Of a stretch of DNA of 64,000 nt, positions 45,301 through 58,239 are shown piece by piece; within the stretch, counting starts at the first letter, position 1, and the number at the start of each line of letters is the position of its first letter. The position numbers and the translations under genes are program-made. Source of the DNA: Alviniconcha marisindica (lineage: Eukaryota; Mollusca; Gastropoda; Provannidae); NCBI GenBank assembly GCA_018857735.1, contig JABMCL010003865.1, forward strand, positions 1-64,000. Direction: 5' to 3'. The notes under the pieces were generated by a model, which worked only from the letters and a program-made list of their open reading frames with translations, was not told where the DNA came from and ran no database searches.

Positions 45301-47423
45301 GGCACAGGGAATGATGGGGTTAACTTGGTCCAGGTGTGAAAAGTTGATGAGGGTGCCAAAGGCACAGGGAATGATGGGGTTAACTTGGTCCCGGTGTCAA
45401 AAGTTGATGAGGGTGCCAAGGCACAGGGAATGATGGGGTTAACTTGGTCCAGGTGTGAAAAGTTGATGAGGGTGCCAAAAGCACAGGGAATGATGGGGTT
45501 AACTTGGTCCAGGTGTCAAAAGTTGATGAGGGTGCCAAAGCACAGGGCATGATGGGGTTAACTCGGGGCAGGTGTCAAAAGTAAAAGTTGATGAGGGTGC
45601 CAAGGCACAGGGAATGATGGGGTTAACGCAGGGCAGGTGTCAAAAGTTGATGAGGGTGCCAAAGCACAGGGCATGATGGGGTTAACTCGGGGCAGGTGTC
45701 AAAAGTAAAAGTTGATGAGGAGGCCAAGGCACAGATGATGCTGGAGGTAGCGAATACAGGTGTGAAACGTTGAGGAGGAGGCGGAGGCACAGAGATTGCT
45801 GGGGGTAACTCAGTGCAGGTGTCAAAAGTAAAAGTCAGTGAGGAGGCCAAGGCACAGAGAATTCATGGGGTAACTTCGTGCAGGTGTCAAAAGTAAAAGT
45901 GGATGAGGGGGCCAAGCTACAAACAGCTCGGAGCAGGTGTCAAAAGTAAAAGTTGAGGAGGAGGCTGAGACACAGAAAATGTTGGGGGTAGCTAAGTGCA
46001 GATGTCGAGAGTAAAAATTGATGATGAGGCCAAGGTACTGGGAATGCTGGGGGTAGTTATACAGGTGTCAAAAGTTAATGAGGCCAGTCCAGCTTTCTCA
46101 GTGTCTGTTCACTCTCTATTGTGAAAAAGTGACAGAGAGGTCCTTATGACATAAAAAATATTGCTACATGCATTAATTGTTTAGTAATTGAAAAACAGGG
46201 ATGACTGCTAGCATTCTAAAACATGATGCCCACATGTAAACGGTTAAAAAATAATGCTTATTTAATATGACAAAAACATGTGAAATTTTGGGGTAGGTAT
46301 TTTTTTCGAGCTAACAAACAACAGTTAAACGTTGAAAAATAAAACCGTATCTGCCTTTGTGTTTTGGTGTCCGGTGTGTGTATTAATTGACTGATGATGG
46401 AGCAGGTGGCTGATGAAGCAGTTGATTCAGTTGGCTGATGAAGCGGTCAATTCCTTGGTTCCAGGAGCGGGAGCGGCAGAAGGAGGAGCTAGTGAAGCAG
46501 ATCCCTCCCGAGCCAGAGTCCAGTGACTCCGACGCCATTCGCATTGTGCTCAAGACGCCCAGCGGGAAGCGACTGGAGCGGCGCTTTCACAGAAACCAGT
46601 CTTCCAAGGTGAGCTATCGGGTTGATCCGTGGACCCTTCTTTTCTCTTCGTTGATCTGCCACCGTGACCCATTGGTGTCTTCGAAATCAGGGGTTGTTTT
46701 GGTGCCGTTGCTCCCTTCCATTTGTTGGTGCAATTGCCAGAACTGTGTCAGCGTCGTCTCAGCGCCGAGTTCTCGCACAACAGATGGTTTTCCGTTTAGC
46801 TTCTTTTGCTGTCAGTTTGAACTCTTCTCTCTTGATATCTCTTCCTGTTTTGAGCATTGGTTCAAAGTCTGGTCGATTGATCAGTTTACTTGTATGATTT
46901 GTTTGGCAGATCAGCTCTTTTATTCGTTCGCTTGTTTGTGTTTGTTCATTCATTTTATTCATTCATAAGAGTGTGTTTGTTCAGTTATTTGTGCATTCAT
47001 CTTATTCATTCATTAGTCCGTTCATTGATGTAAAGGATGGTTGGATTCATTCATAATTTTGATAGACTGGTTAACTGATTGGTTGGTCATGAAGACTGGT
47101 TAACTGATTGGTTGGTTGATCATGATGGGGTTTTTTTTTTGGGGGGGGGGGGGGGTAAGGGCTTTCTTTTTCTTTTTTTTTTTTTTGGCATCCATTAATG
47201 TTGATATTGCACACTTCATTTGCCTAATCCCTTCTGTTGTTTTGTTTGTTTCCAGTATCTCTATTTTTTCGTGTTTTGTCACGAAGAGTGCCCGGACGAC
47301 TTCCAGATCGTGACAAACTTTCCCCGACGTGTGTTGGAGTGTCAGCCTTGTGAGTCGCTCCCAGAAGCCTCCCACGTTAAACGAACTTGGCCTGGGCAAG
47401 TCGGAAATGTTGTTTATACATGA
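33888..47423 (+). CDS. FAF2: FAF2 (UBXD8), FAS-associated factor 2 (13 exons)
   Basis: Coding exons: 33888-33944, 34603-34671, 35377-35498, 36472-36587, 37915-37944, 38824-38924, 39779-39956, 40967-41065, 42370-42448, 43880-43961, 44692-44781, 46465-46608 and 47256-47423. All are AG/GT with matching phases, giving 444 codons. Domains in order: UBA-like (about 5-42), hydrophobic hairpin FPFRFFYSTFFDIFRFF (about 104-122), UAS thioredoxin-like domain (about 140-285, YLHGDDHQDTDAFCRNTLC), charged coiled coil (285-350), and UBX domain with the p97-binding FPRR turn. FAF2 is an ER and lipid-droplet hairpin protein that recruits p97/VCP during ER-associated degradation and lipid regulation. The last exon has a one-base shift relative to the family: the conserved C-terminal end (PPTLNELGL, EMLFIHD) continues in the next frame to a TGA at 47434-47436. 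Confidence 0.95.
34603..34671 (+). CDS. FAF2: FAF2 exon 2
   Basis: Residues 20-42, DLTGIDDMNRCREILARHTW then NIE, the rest of the UBA-like domain. Acceptor GGGCAG, donor GTGAGC. Confidence 0.95.
34672..35376. other. FAF2 intron 2, unique sequence
   Basis: No repeats or other features recognised. One of the few repeat-poor introns here. Confidence 0.6.
35377..35498 (+). CDS. FAF2: FAF2 exon 3
   Basis: Residues 43-82, polar linker AAVQDTFNEREGAPQVFAQQ onwards. Acceptor GTGCAG, donor GTAGTG (weak), phase 2. Confidence 0.9.
35520..35945 (+). mobile_element. LINE reverse transcriptase relic
   Basis: Translated in one frame it reads KYADDT, a stop, then LSKSAPPNQFGTVHSCIQ, CIEDVQLWMNSNKLKLNTNK and TEFMPVGS. 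This is the YADD catalytic box and following region of a non-LTR retrotransposon RT (CR1/Jockey style). It carries a stop directly after the motif and decays after about 35735. Dead copy in FAF2 intron 3, same orientation as the gene. Confidence 0.85.
36120..36382. repeat. CT microsatellite
   Basis: Three (CT)n tracts totalling about 230 bp upstream of FAF2 exon 4. Confidence 0.97.
36472..36587 (+). CDS. FAF2: FAF2 exon 4
   Basis: Residues 83-121, ending in the membrane hairpin FPFRFFYSTFFDIFRFF. Acceptor TTGCAG, donor GTGAGT, phase 1. The 3' end of this exon is copied four times in the following intron. Confidence 0.94.
36544..37345. repeat. About 160-bp array carrying FAF2 exon 4 end and donor
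   Basis: Five units counting the exon itself. Each has about 40 bp matching the exon end (CTCCACCTTGTTTGACATCT, TCAGGTTATTCT) followed by the donor GTGAGTATAG. Donor-like copies are near 36741, 36902, 37062 and 37220. Each is followed by ACTTCCACTGCACGCTCGTC and GGTTATCTGGAGTGAGGGA. Confidence 0.93.
37915..37944 (+). CDS. FAF2: FAF2 exon 5 (30-nt micro-exon)
   Basis: Residues 122-131, RLFRPDPRR after the shared Phe codon, matching the conserved RPDPR just after the hairpin. Acceptor TTGCAG, donor GTAAGT, phase 1 in and out. Confidence 0.9.
38405..38823. repeat. About 50-bp array carrying the FAF2 exon 6 acceptor
   Basis: Seven to eight units of AATGACATGCTTGTATCATG, TTGAGCAGAAACCTGCCTTC, TTGCAGACGT. 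The last unit is the genuine acceptor, CTTCTTGCAG at 38814-38823, followed by exon bases ATGT. Several upstream units keep an intact pyrimidine tract and CAG. Confidence 0.92.
38824..38924 (+). CDS. FAF2: FAF2 exon 6
   Basis: Residues 132-165, NVTDPLGDVMRFISNFEAKF to HPVFYQGTYSQ, start of the UAS domain. Donor GTAAAT, phase 0. Confidence 0.96.
39185..39340. mobile_element. Foldback MITE relic (right arm)
   Basis: ATTTGCAGATTGTGTGTCTG, CTTTTATGTGTTTGGATCTT and a terminal GCAGTCATTC match the element at 5303-5605. The left arm is reduced to TGCAATCTGCAAATTTTC. Confidence 0.7.
39500..39640. repeat. 35-bp repeat (4 copies)
   Basis: GGCAGATCTACACCTCAACC and CAGGTTCAAACCCCT, four near-identical copies. 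Confidence 0.9.
39779..39956 (+). CDS. FAF2: FAF2 exon 7
   Basis: Residues 166-224, the core of the UAS domain: ALNDAKRELKFLLVYLHGDD and FCRNTLCHPDVINFLNTHVL, ending FWACSTGSPEGYR. Acceptor GTGCAG, donor GTGCGT, phase 1. Confidence 0.97.
40574..40868 (-). mobile_element. tRNA-derived SINE, full length
   Basis: Read on the minus strand it starts with a tRNA-like head, GGTTTGGCCTAGTGGTTTGG (A box) and CTAGGTTCAAATCCCC (B box). The body has TGTGGACACTGTCTTGTGAC. The tail GGTTTCCGTGGACGTTAAGC is shared with other dispersed repeats here (near 24160 and 59580). It lies about 98 bp upstream of FAF2 exon 8. Confidence 0.8.
40967..41065 (+). CDS. FAF2: FAF2 exon 8
   Basis: Residues 225-257, SQALKENTYPFLGLIVLRDN to RIEGPI of the UAS domain. 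Acceptor GTGCAG, donor GTAAGT, phase 1. Its last 25 bases are repeated downstream with the donor. Confidence 0.95.
41041..41385. repeat. 68-bp array carrying FAF2 exon 8 end and donor
   Basis: Five near-identical units counting the exon end. Each is GTGGCACGCATAGAAGGACC, CATCG, donor GTAAGTG, then TTTTGTTCAGCGCAGTGCTG and TG repeats. Copies after the exon are almost identical, so the amplification is recent. Confidence 0.95.
42000..42190. repeat. AAT-headed dispersed repeat and CA tract
   Basis: ATAATAATGGATACTTGGAG, GCGCCTAACCCG, then a (CA)n tract at 42094-42190. Intron 8 of FAF2. Confidence 0.6.
42370..42448 (+). CDS. FAF2: FAF2 exon 9
   Basis: Residues 258-283, AQVLVNRLEGVMRENEASLV then AARAE. 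Acceptor GGCACAG, donor GTAGGT, phase 2. Confidence 0.92.
42815..42900. repeat. AAT-headed dispersed repeat
   Basis: (AAT)n then TCTTATATAGCGCTATACCC. An inverted relative lies near 51125-51172. Confidence 0.6.
42960..43765. repeat. About 45-50 bp array in FAF2 intron 9
   Basis: About 17 units of TTGACACGATGTTCAGATCC, AGGAGCTGACTAGCTAGACT, GTGTGG. Ends about 115 bp before exon 10. Confidence 0.94.
43880..43961 (+). CDS. FAF2: FAF2 exon 10
   Basis: Residues 284-311, EERQFNQTLREEQDAAYLES then LRADQEK, start of the coiled coil. Acceptor GTGCAG, donor GTGGGA. Confidence 0.96.
44428..44665. repeat. About 30-bp GTAAA array
   Basis: Units of TGTAGTGTAAAGGGCAGCAG and TGTAAATGTC, about 26 bp upstream of the exon 11 acceptor. 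It contains many GTAAA donor-like pentamers. Confidence 0.9.
44692..44781 (+). CDS. FAF2: FAF2 exon 11
   Basis: Residues 312-341, ERRKQEERDRMEAELQKERD then MEANLRRMRE, highly charged coiled coil. Acceptor GTGCAG, donor GTAAAT, phase 0. Confidence 0.94.
44870..46085. repeat. About 57-bp array in FAF2 intron 11
   Basis: About 20 units of AGTTGATGAGGATGCCAAAG, CACAGGGAATGATGGGGTTA and ACGCAGGGCAGGTGTCA, more diverged towards 46085. Confidence 0.94.
46198..46320. mobile_element. Foldback MITE relic (left arm)
   Basis: GGATGACTGCTAGCATTCTA matches the left end of the 5303 element, followed by a degenerate ATGCTTATTTAATATGAC and TGAAATTTTGGGGTA. Confidence 0.65.
46465..46608 (+). CDS. FAF2: FAF2 exon 12
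   Basis: Residues 342-389, end of the coiled coil (ERERQKEELVKQIPPEPESS) and first strands of the UBX domain (AIRIVLKTPSGKRLERRFHR). Acceptor TTCCAG, donor GTGAGC. Confidence 0.95.
47256..47423 (+). CDS. FAF2: FAF2 exon 13 (terminal, frame-shifted end)
   Basis: In frame with exon 12 it reads YLYFFVFCHEECPDDFQIVT then NFPRRVLECQPCESLPE, the UBX domain with its FPRR p97-binding turn. After about 47366 the frame diverges from the family and stops at 47421-47423. The next frame gives PPTLNELGL and EMLFIHD, matching the conserved FAF2 end, with a TGA at 47434-47436. One extra base near 47364-47370 explains this. It may be an assembly error, an allele or a real altered C terminus. Confidence 0.9.
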   Translation, partial: YLYFFVFCHEECPDDFQIVTNFPRRVLECQPCESLPEASHVKRTWPGQVGNVVYT

Positions 47424-47436
47424 TAACGAGGCGTGA

Positions 47437-47538
47437 GGAGATTGGACCTGTGTGCGCGTGCAAGTCATCCGCTGATTGTGTGTGTAACTTGGGATCAAAT
47501 GCAGCAAGAACCAAGAATGAGGACGCGTTAGAATAAGG

Positions 47539-47574
<36 letters not shown>

Positions 47575-50216
47575 CGGTGGTTATCCTTAAGTGTCATGTT
47601 AAAATTGTTGCTTGCTTTATGTGAAAGTGATAGCTGTTGAAGGAAATGTTGTTTCTGTTTTGAAGACAGTGCAAGAAAAAAAAGTGTTCAGATCAAAGGT
47701 GGCAGGGATGAATTGTGTCCAGGCTTGCAGCCACACTTGCATCTAGTCAAGCAGTTGCAAGGCTGATGTTGCAGTAACGGTTTGATGTGCACCGAGTTTT
47801 TAACATAAAGAAAGGCTGGGCTTGCTAGCATTCATGGTGTCCTTTTTGAAATTCCTTAGACTATGAGAATATTCCCCGCCCCGCCCCACCCCCACCCCTA
47901 CCCCAAAAGCACTCCACAAAACAACACCAACACACACCACGCAGTTGCGTGAGAATTCATTGGTCATTGCTGCTACCAGTTCACTTTTAATGACCGTCGG
48001 TTCTTTCTTTCTTTCTTTTTGCTTAATGTCCTCAGATGCCAAAGAGCATATTAGGGACAATCCATAAAGCAAGCTTGTCTTGGATATAAATGAGCATCAA
48101 AGACAAGCAGATGATGAACTAGACATCAGTCCCAAGAGTCGATGAAAGGACTGACTCTGCCATGGAGGACACGCGAAGACGAAATTATGACAGCATTCTT
48201 TTTCTTCCTGTGCGTATGCTCATTAAGAAGGAGACGGACTTAGCGATATTTGGAGGTTTGTTGGGGCTTTGTTCTTCTTCTTTGAATGATGGGGACGGTT
48301 AGGTCACCTAAGGGTTAGGGCTGTGTGCAAACTCACATGCTGAAAGGTCACACTTAGAAATCATAGAGAGCAGGTCTGTATATTATTACAGTAGATGTAC
48401 TGCTTTAGACTATGAAGTACATCTTAAAGGGGATACCGTGCAAAAGAAGCGCCACAAGCCCTATGAATAGGAATGGAATGCAGACTATAGACCCACCGCA
48501 GTTTTTCAGTTGATTTGTCTGTTCAGTCAAACAGATCTTGTTTGAGAGTTGCAAAAACATGGCTGTGATTTTTCAGTTGATCTGTGGTCAAGTTCAGTCA
48601 AACGGACCTTGTTTGAGAGTTGCAAAAACATAGCTGTGGTTTTTCAGTTGATTTGTGGTCAAGTTCAGTCAAATGGACCATGTTTGAGAGTTGCAAAAAC
48701 ATGGCTGTGAGCGCTAGCATTCTGTGTCTGTGTTGTTGTGACCAAGGCTGATGCGCGTCAGAAGTGTGTGTTACCTGATAGGCCAGGCCTTCTCTGCTCT
48801 TGCCTGGTAAAGAGCAAACCACCATGGTGGCGCCCCAAGAGGCTCAGATGTGAAACAAAAACAGCACTTGTGTTGCATAAATATTGATGGAACAGCCACT
48901 TCAAACATTCTTCAAAGATTCAAACATTTTCCATGTTTTAAATTTAAGACCAAGCTGTGTCTTCACTCAGGGCCCACTTTAACTCGGACTTTAAGACAAC
49001 TGAAAGGATATTGTGTCGAGTGTTGCTTTACGCCCACAGAAACCGTAGGCTTATTAGGGATGGGAGCCCAGGACGTCCACCTCGACTTTCACACAGCTCC
49101 CGAGCTCTTTATATTGTGCATAAGGGACCTCTTGATGAGGTTGACCCCCTGACCTCTCCTTTAAATTATCACACGAGTTTGTCTTAAAGGTGCTTCCTTG
49201 AAGTAAAAATTATTTAAAAAAAGACTGGTGTCCAAAGACAGGCTTTTGTCAGGGTGTGTGCTGGATCTTAAATCATGAACAGGTTTAAATTAAAACCTCC
49301 TGTCGTTAACAAAACAGAAGGGGGTCGCAACTGCTGCTGAATGTCGACTTGTGAACTCTTGTTTTTTACCATTTTGCTTTAGTGGGTGGGGGGGTGGGGG
49401 TGTCTGCCTGTGTGCAAGAACCTCTCAGTTGCGTGCTTACTGTGGTGTGTTGTATGTATTGATGGATGGTTTTGAAGCTGGATTTGTGCTGGTGTATGAG
49501 TAATTGAGTTCAGTTGTGTTACAGAGTTCTGTGTGCGTGTGTTTGGTAATAATGGTTTTATGTGTGGATGTGTGTGTGACACTGACAGAAAGAGAAAGAT
49601 AATTATTTGGTTTCACATTGTCTTGATTGATGTTTTAAAGCAAGTTTGCAAAATGTGTGTGGTGGGGAAGGGGTGGGGGGGTGTAATTTGATGACACTGG
49701 GTGTGTGTGCGTGCACAATGCTTTGATTAATTTTGTGTCAGATGAAATCTGTAATTCCCTTCTGAAAGGTGTAGATATTTTTCGGATGATGTGGGTCTTA
49801 ATGTCCTCGGATGTCGGGCTGACGTATTAGGGACAGCACATATTTTTTCTGTTTTGCATTGCTTTTTTTAAGGGGGCGGATTTTATGCCTGGAGAAAGAC
49901 CAGCAGAAGTTGTGAAGATTTGACCATACTTGGACAAATTCCTTTTCACACAAAGGCCCCGCCACCTAGGACCAGCTGCCACACACCTTTAGACAGGCTC
50001 AGTCCTTCCAGTCTTTTACCTGTTCCCTCAAGACCTGTCGGTTCTCTTGCCTTTCTCTAGTTCCTCCTGTTAAATCTTTCACCTCTTTCCCTCCTGCTCT
50101 TCTATCTCCATCACTGGTGTGGGTGTGCACACTCAGCAGATAGAATGTTTAGAGGTGCTTTTGTTGCGGCTTTGTTATGGGTGAGAATGCTGGCCTGTTA
50201 TTGTGTAGGATGTTGG
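47437..50216. other. FAF2 3' flank and intergenic DNA
   Basis: Poly-G tract at about 47540-47573. Fragments of dispersed elements lie near 48005-48062, 49010-49110 and 49790-49836. A LINE ORF2 tail-like frame (FKFKTKLCLHS) is near 48938-48970. A repeat of about 66 bp (TTTTTCAGTTGATTTGT, GTTTGAGAGTTGCAAAAACA), three copies, is at 48500-48710. No gene was recognised. Confidence 0.5.
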
Positions 50217-50523
50217 TATCATTGGCGAGAGCTGCCACAAGTATCATTTTTGTCACGACCAAACATGGCTTTTGTCACAACAAAAGTATGCTTGTCGCGA
50301 CAAAACGTTTGTCATGACAAGCTTACTTTTGTCATGACAAACTTGTGTTTGTCATGACAAAACGCATCTATTGTCACAACAGAAGTATGCTTGCCATGAC
50401 AAAACTTTTGTCACAACAAACACGTGTTTGTCGCAATAAAAGTTTTGTTGCGGCAAGCATTCTTTTGAGAACACGTGTTTGTTGCAACAAAAATGATACT
50501 TGTGGCAGCTCCTGCCAATGATA
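50217..50523. mobile_element. Palindrome-rich MITE, 307 bp
   Basis: Ends are inverted repeats of about 38 bp: TATCATTGGCGAGAGCTGCC at 50217 against the complement of TATCATTGGCAGGAGCTGCC ending at 50523, both continuing into ACAAGTATCATTTTTGT. The interior is a row of near-palindromes of 12-14 bp such as TTTGTCATGACAAA and TTGTCGCGACAAA, spaced by a few bases. No coding capacity. Confidence 0.8.
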
Positions 50524-53341
<2,818 letters not shown>

Positions 53342-53795
53342 TGTTCATCTTGAGGTGACCCTGTGCCATTGATGTGATGTTAAAATCCAAGAACTAACTT
53401 CTCTCTGTGCTGGGAAGCTGTACTTCATGCTGGAGCGGCACTTGTTGCTGTGTTAGGTTTTTTGTTGCTGGGTGCGTGGCTTGTGCGCTGGTTGTGATCC
53501 CAACGTTACTGGGTCAGTCAACAGGTTATACATGGGATACTTACATGTGTTTGTGAGTGTGATAGTGTATGCTTTGTTCGAGACAGGCATTTTACATGTG
53601 TGCGTGTGTGTGTGTTGGTGAGATTGCAGTCTTTTTGGTTTTTTCTTCTGGTTGTTTTGTGGAGTTGTTGCTTGAAAATGAAGTTTATGTTGCTTGAACT
53701 TGAAGGAATGAATTGGGTGTTTGTATAAGTTTCAGAGAAATAAAGTGTACAGATGAAAAAATATTATGTCTGTCTGGCTGTCCCAGTGTGTGTGT

Positions 53796-53797
<2 letters not shown>

Positions 53798-53870
<73 letters not shown>
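53798..53870. repeat. CT microsatellite
   Basis: (CT)n of about 70 bp. Confidence 0.97.
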
Positions 53871-56050
53871 CCACGCACTTGCACACATATATATAAACAA
53901 CCAGGTACATGATCTCACATAATTAAGTGTTAGTAAACCATTGCTTCTGCGCTCAAACATATTGAATCCTCTTGTCTCAACACACATACCACAGCATATC
54001 CACTGCAGCATTGTCACAGTAACCAAGCCTGTTGTAATACAGATTAAGCTAGGTCTCATTTGAGAAAGGAGTGGAATTTCGATGAATCCTTTGGATTCTG
54101 CTTTAAGCAAGCTGAAAACTATACTGAACCCAATGGATTTCACTTGAATCAAACGAAATGATATTGGAACCCAATGGATTTTGTTAGAAGGAAACAGGAA
54201 ACTATACTGAATGAATGAATATAGCACATAAAAAACCTACACACCAAATTTTGCATGTTCACAGCGCCAGATACACACAGTGCATGCATGTAGGCTCTTA
54301 CACGCTAAAAATTACCAAAGAAGACTCGCCAACAAAGTACAAACAGCCCCTTCCCAAAAATGCAACTATACATAGTTTAATGTAGAAATATATGCTGAGT
54401 TACAAATAATGATAACAGAAAAAATAATCAAACACACTTGCATGCACACACACACACGCACACACAGTGATTATGGCAATGTCAACTTCACTCAGCACAC
54501 ACACACTAGTGCAAACGCATGTACACAATCACATCAACTATGATGCCTAGATAAAGAACCCAAAGGATTTTGCTCAAAATAATGTAACTGGAAACTACTG
54601 ACCCCAACGTGCTGAGCCCATTGGATTTGGGTTTTTAGCAAACTGGAAATTACACTGAACTTGCTGCAAATTGAGTTCAATAATATTTCCAGTTTTTAAT
54701 AAAAACAAACAAACCATGTATGGTCAAATCATACATGTAAAAAGAAAGAAAGAAAAAAAAGACGACATCTCTGCTAATGAACAATACAATCAAATTAATA
54801 ATAACAGCAACAACAACAACAAAATGAGTGAAGAGAAATTAAGTATGCATGTTAGAAGCTGAAGAAAAAATGCAAATACATGTAACCAAATTTATGCATA
54901 ATTATAACCCAAAGAATGAGGAAAGCACATTTACCAAAATAAAAAGAGCAGTCATGGATACAAAACAAACACAATCCGACGTGTCGAGAAATGTGTCATC
55001 TGTAATGGTATAGTCCTATTTCACACTCAGCCTCTGCTTCCTTACTGCCCTACAGTCTGGAACCGGACGATCCCACCCCAACACATAAACAACCTGATAG
55101 CAGCTTCCAGACTGACATTAGTGTGGTCAGTAGTGACGATGCCCCAGGGCCACTCCCTTCTCCTCCCTTCCCCCCTTTCCCTCTCTTTACTGCTTCTCAC
55201 ACACTGGCCTGCCACTTGCTCTTTGTTCCTGCTACCCATCACACTATGTTCCTCTGTGCTCAGTTGTTATATGTCTATGTCACTAGTAATAAAGAATGCC
55301 TTGCGACTCAGCCATGTGTTAGTGTATTGGATAAAAAAGAGAACCCCAACATTATTGTGATCAACACAAACAACATTCCCATCATCATCGAGAAAAATGT
55401 ATCCTCGTTCTTTAGCGCTTGCTCTTTCTCATCAGCAGTCATTTTCTCTTGATTTAACGTTAATTACGACTACGAAAATGAAATAGCAGACGATGAAAAA
55501 CAGTTTCAAGGGAAATCACTCGGTTGCTTAAAGGTAAATTACTCTTGTAGAATTCTCAACGCCATGTGCGTTGTTTACAGCCAGGTTGGTTGTGTGAGCT
55601 ATTCATCTGCAGTATTTACCTGTTATTACTGGAGCTAAAGTTGTCCCGGATTTATTTGAGTCTATGGTCAAATCCAAGGAGACGGTCTGAAATTCTTCGA
55701 CCGTTTTATAAGTTATTTTGGGTCCTTTGATTTTACCGAGTCTACTGTTAGTGTTAGTGTTACAGCGTTAGTGTTACTTGAGTTTCGGACACTAAACCGA
55801 AACCTTCACTTGTGCGAAAAAGGGTAGATCTAATTTTCGGCTCAGGAGGAGATCATCCTCTACTCTACATGCAGTGATATATTATAAATGCTTCGAACTG
55901 GCAGCCAAATAATCGACTGTAATTACCGTTTTTGCCTACACTTCTGTGTTTTGCTTCCTTCATTGTCGAAAGAGACTGCCATGGCCAAAACCCTGATATT
56001 ACTGCTCATTCAGGTGTAGGAGCTTCACTATTGAGGACATTTACTTACAG

Positions 56051-56060
<10 letters not shown>
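53871..56060. other. Intergenic DNA upstream of POLR1E
   Basis: Contains a diverged ACCCAATGGATTTT repeat (54060-54190 and 54600-54640). No exon recognised. The POLR1E transcription start is not placed. Confidence 0.4.
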
Positions 56061-56163
<103 letters not shown>

Positions 56164-56397
56164 TGAGAGTCAGAGAGAAAGAAAAAGAAAAGATCTTTGT
56201 TCATCTCTTTACTTAGAAAATGTAAACAAAAATTTCAAAATGTATAGATCGTTGATTCATTTGAACTATAATAATTAATATATTAATCTACTCTCCCCCA
56301 CCTGTGTCTCTTTCAGCAGTTAACTCACTAACTGAATACTTTCTGAAGTGAAAGTGAAACTGACTGCAGTATATATCTGCCAACTTGATGTAACACC

Positions 56398-56449
56398 ATG
56401 CCACCCCAGCGCTTGTCTGTTGTCAAATCTTCGAAGGAGATTCCTCTTG
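56398..56449 (+). CDS. POLR1E: POLR1E exon 1
   Basis: Residues 1-17, [17 protein letters not shown]. The ATG context is AACACCATGC. Donor GTAAGT, phase 1. Vertebrate N termini are poorly conserved, so the start is chosen by phase and position. Confidence 0.7.
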
Positions 56450-58171
56450 GTAAGTTTTCCAAATACTATTGGTTTTCCACCTTTTGTGAGCATTTGTCTG
56501 TTTTGAAGAATGTACTGCTATACAGTTTATGATGCTAATAACTACATTACTACTGTAATTGCTTAACAGTATATCATAGGTGTCACATGTGTCATGACAC
56601 TTTTGACAGTGAATCAAACTTTTAACTATGATGAAATGTGTCTTGCCCTGATAATGATATATATTATGTAGTGTGATTAAATCATTAATCTGTTTTGGAG
56701 AAAGTTAGTGTTGTTAAGCATTGATGATGTTTTGGTTTTCAGTTTGGACATTGTCGACTTATGTTAAAACTGTTACTGTGTTAGTTAGTGTTACTCTGAC
56801 AGTGTTCGACTACACTTGTGCATGCTTTGATTTTTCAGCTCACCTCTTCTTCCGTCACCTTCTCCTCATCCTCATCCTCTTCCTTTTCTTCTCCTCTTCT
56901 TCCATATATCCTCTTCTTCTTCGTCCTCCTCATCTTCCTCCTTCTCCTCCACCTACTCTTCTTCTCCTCCTCCTCCTCCTCCTCCTTCCTCCTCCTCCTC
57001 CTCCTCCTCTTCTTCCTCCTCCTCTTCACCTTCTTGTTCCACCACCTCCTCCTCCTCCCTACTCTTCCTCCTCCTCCTCTTCATCCTTCTCCTCATCTTC
57101 TTCCTTCTCCTCTACCTCCTCCATCTACTCTTTTTCCTCCTCCTCCTCTTCCACCTCTTCCACCTACTGCTCCTCCTCCTCCTCCTTTTCTCCTCCTCTT
57201 CCTCCTCCTCCTCCTCCTGTCCTTCCTTCTCCTCATCTTTTTCATTTTCCTCTACCTTCTCCACCTACTCTTTTTATTCCTCCTCCTCCTCTTCCTCCTC
57301 CTCCTCCACCTCTTCCAGTTCCACCTCCTCCTCTTCCTCCTCCTCCTCCTCCTTTTCTTCTCCTCTTCCTCCTCCTCTTCTTCCTTCTCTACATCCTCCA
57401 TCTACTCTTCCTCATCCTCCTCTCCTTCCTCTTCCTCTTCTTCCTCCCATTCTTCCTTCTCATTATTAATATTATATAGAGATGAATTTCTTGGGATGAG
57501 ATGATCCACATCATCACAGGGCAGGCAGCTGTGAAACCTGCTACCACAGCAGTGCTAATATAGTAATCATTCTGCTTTAGATACATCATGTACATGTTAT
57601 ACATGTATCTAGTTCTTTTGCCTGTACTTCTGCTGCAAATACTGCCTGGATTTAATATATTACTTCATAAATGCTGCCTATAATTTATAGGTTGTGGTCG
57701 ATTGAGTGTTTCGATTTGAGTGTTTTGTTGTTTAAGGAATTTTGTTTTATTGTAATTTATTGAATGTTTTAAGTTATTGGTGAGCCAGAAGAATAATGTG
57801 TGTGTGTGGAGAGGGGGGGGGGGGCGTGCTGTGTGTGTGTGTGTGTACATTGTTATTGTTAAGTATTTTCCTTGTATTTAAGCGGTTTTTAGCTCCGTGT
57901 TTCATTGAGTTGTTGATGTTTTATTGTTAATTTTATGGAATGTTTTTTATGTAAAGGACGAGCCAGAAAGCAAATTTCTCTACTCAGAGACAATAAAGTT
58001 GTATTGTATTGTCACTCTTGTGTTCCTCAGCTAGTGTGTGTGTGTTGGGGGGGGGGGGGGGGGGGGGTAAAAACTGTGTTGTTAGTGTTATTGTTAATTG
58101 TAAAGCACCCTGCACTCCCACCTTGTGCAGTTGATGGGCACTCTAAAAATCCTCTTTATTATTAGTAGCAG

Positions 58172-58239
<68 letters not shown>

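Noticed and set aside
47350..47362. GTGAGT inside FAF2 exon 13 as a true donor to a further exon
   Set aside because: The conserved C-terminal end is found immediately downstream in the +1 frame, so an indel explains the break better than a missing exon.
56721..57504. Ser/Leu/Pro-rich frames of 228-252 residues
   Set aside because: Translation of a pyrimidine tract; no codon bias or homology.
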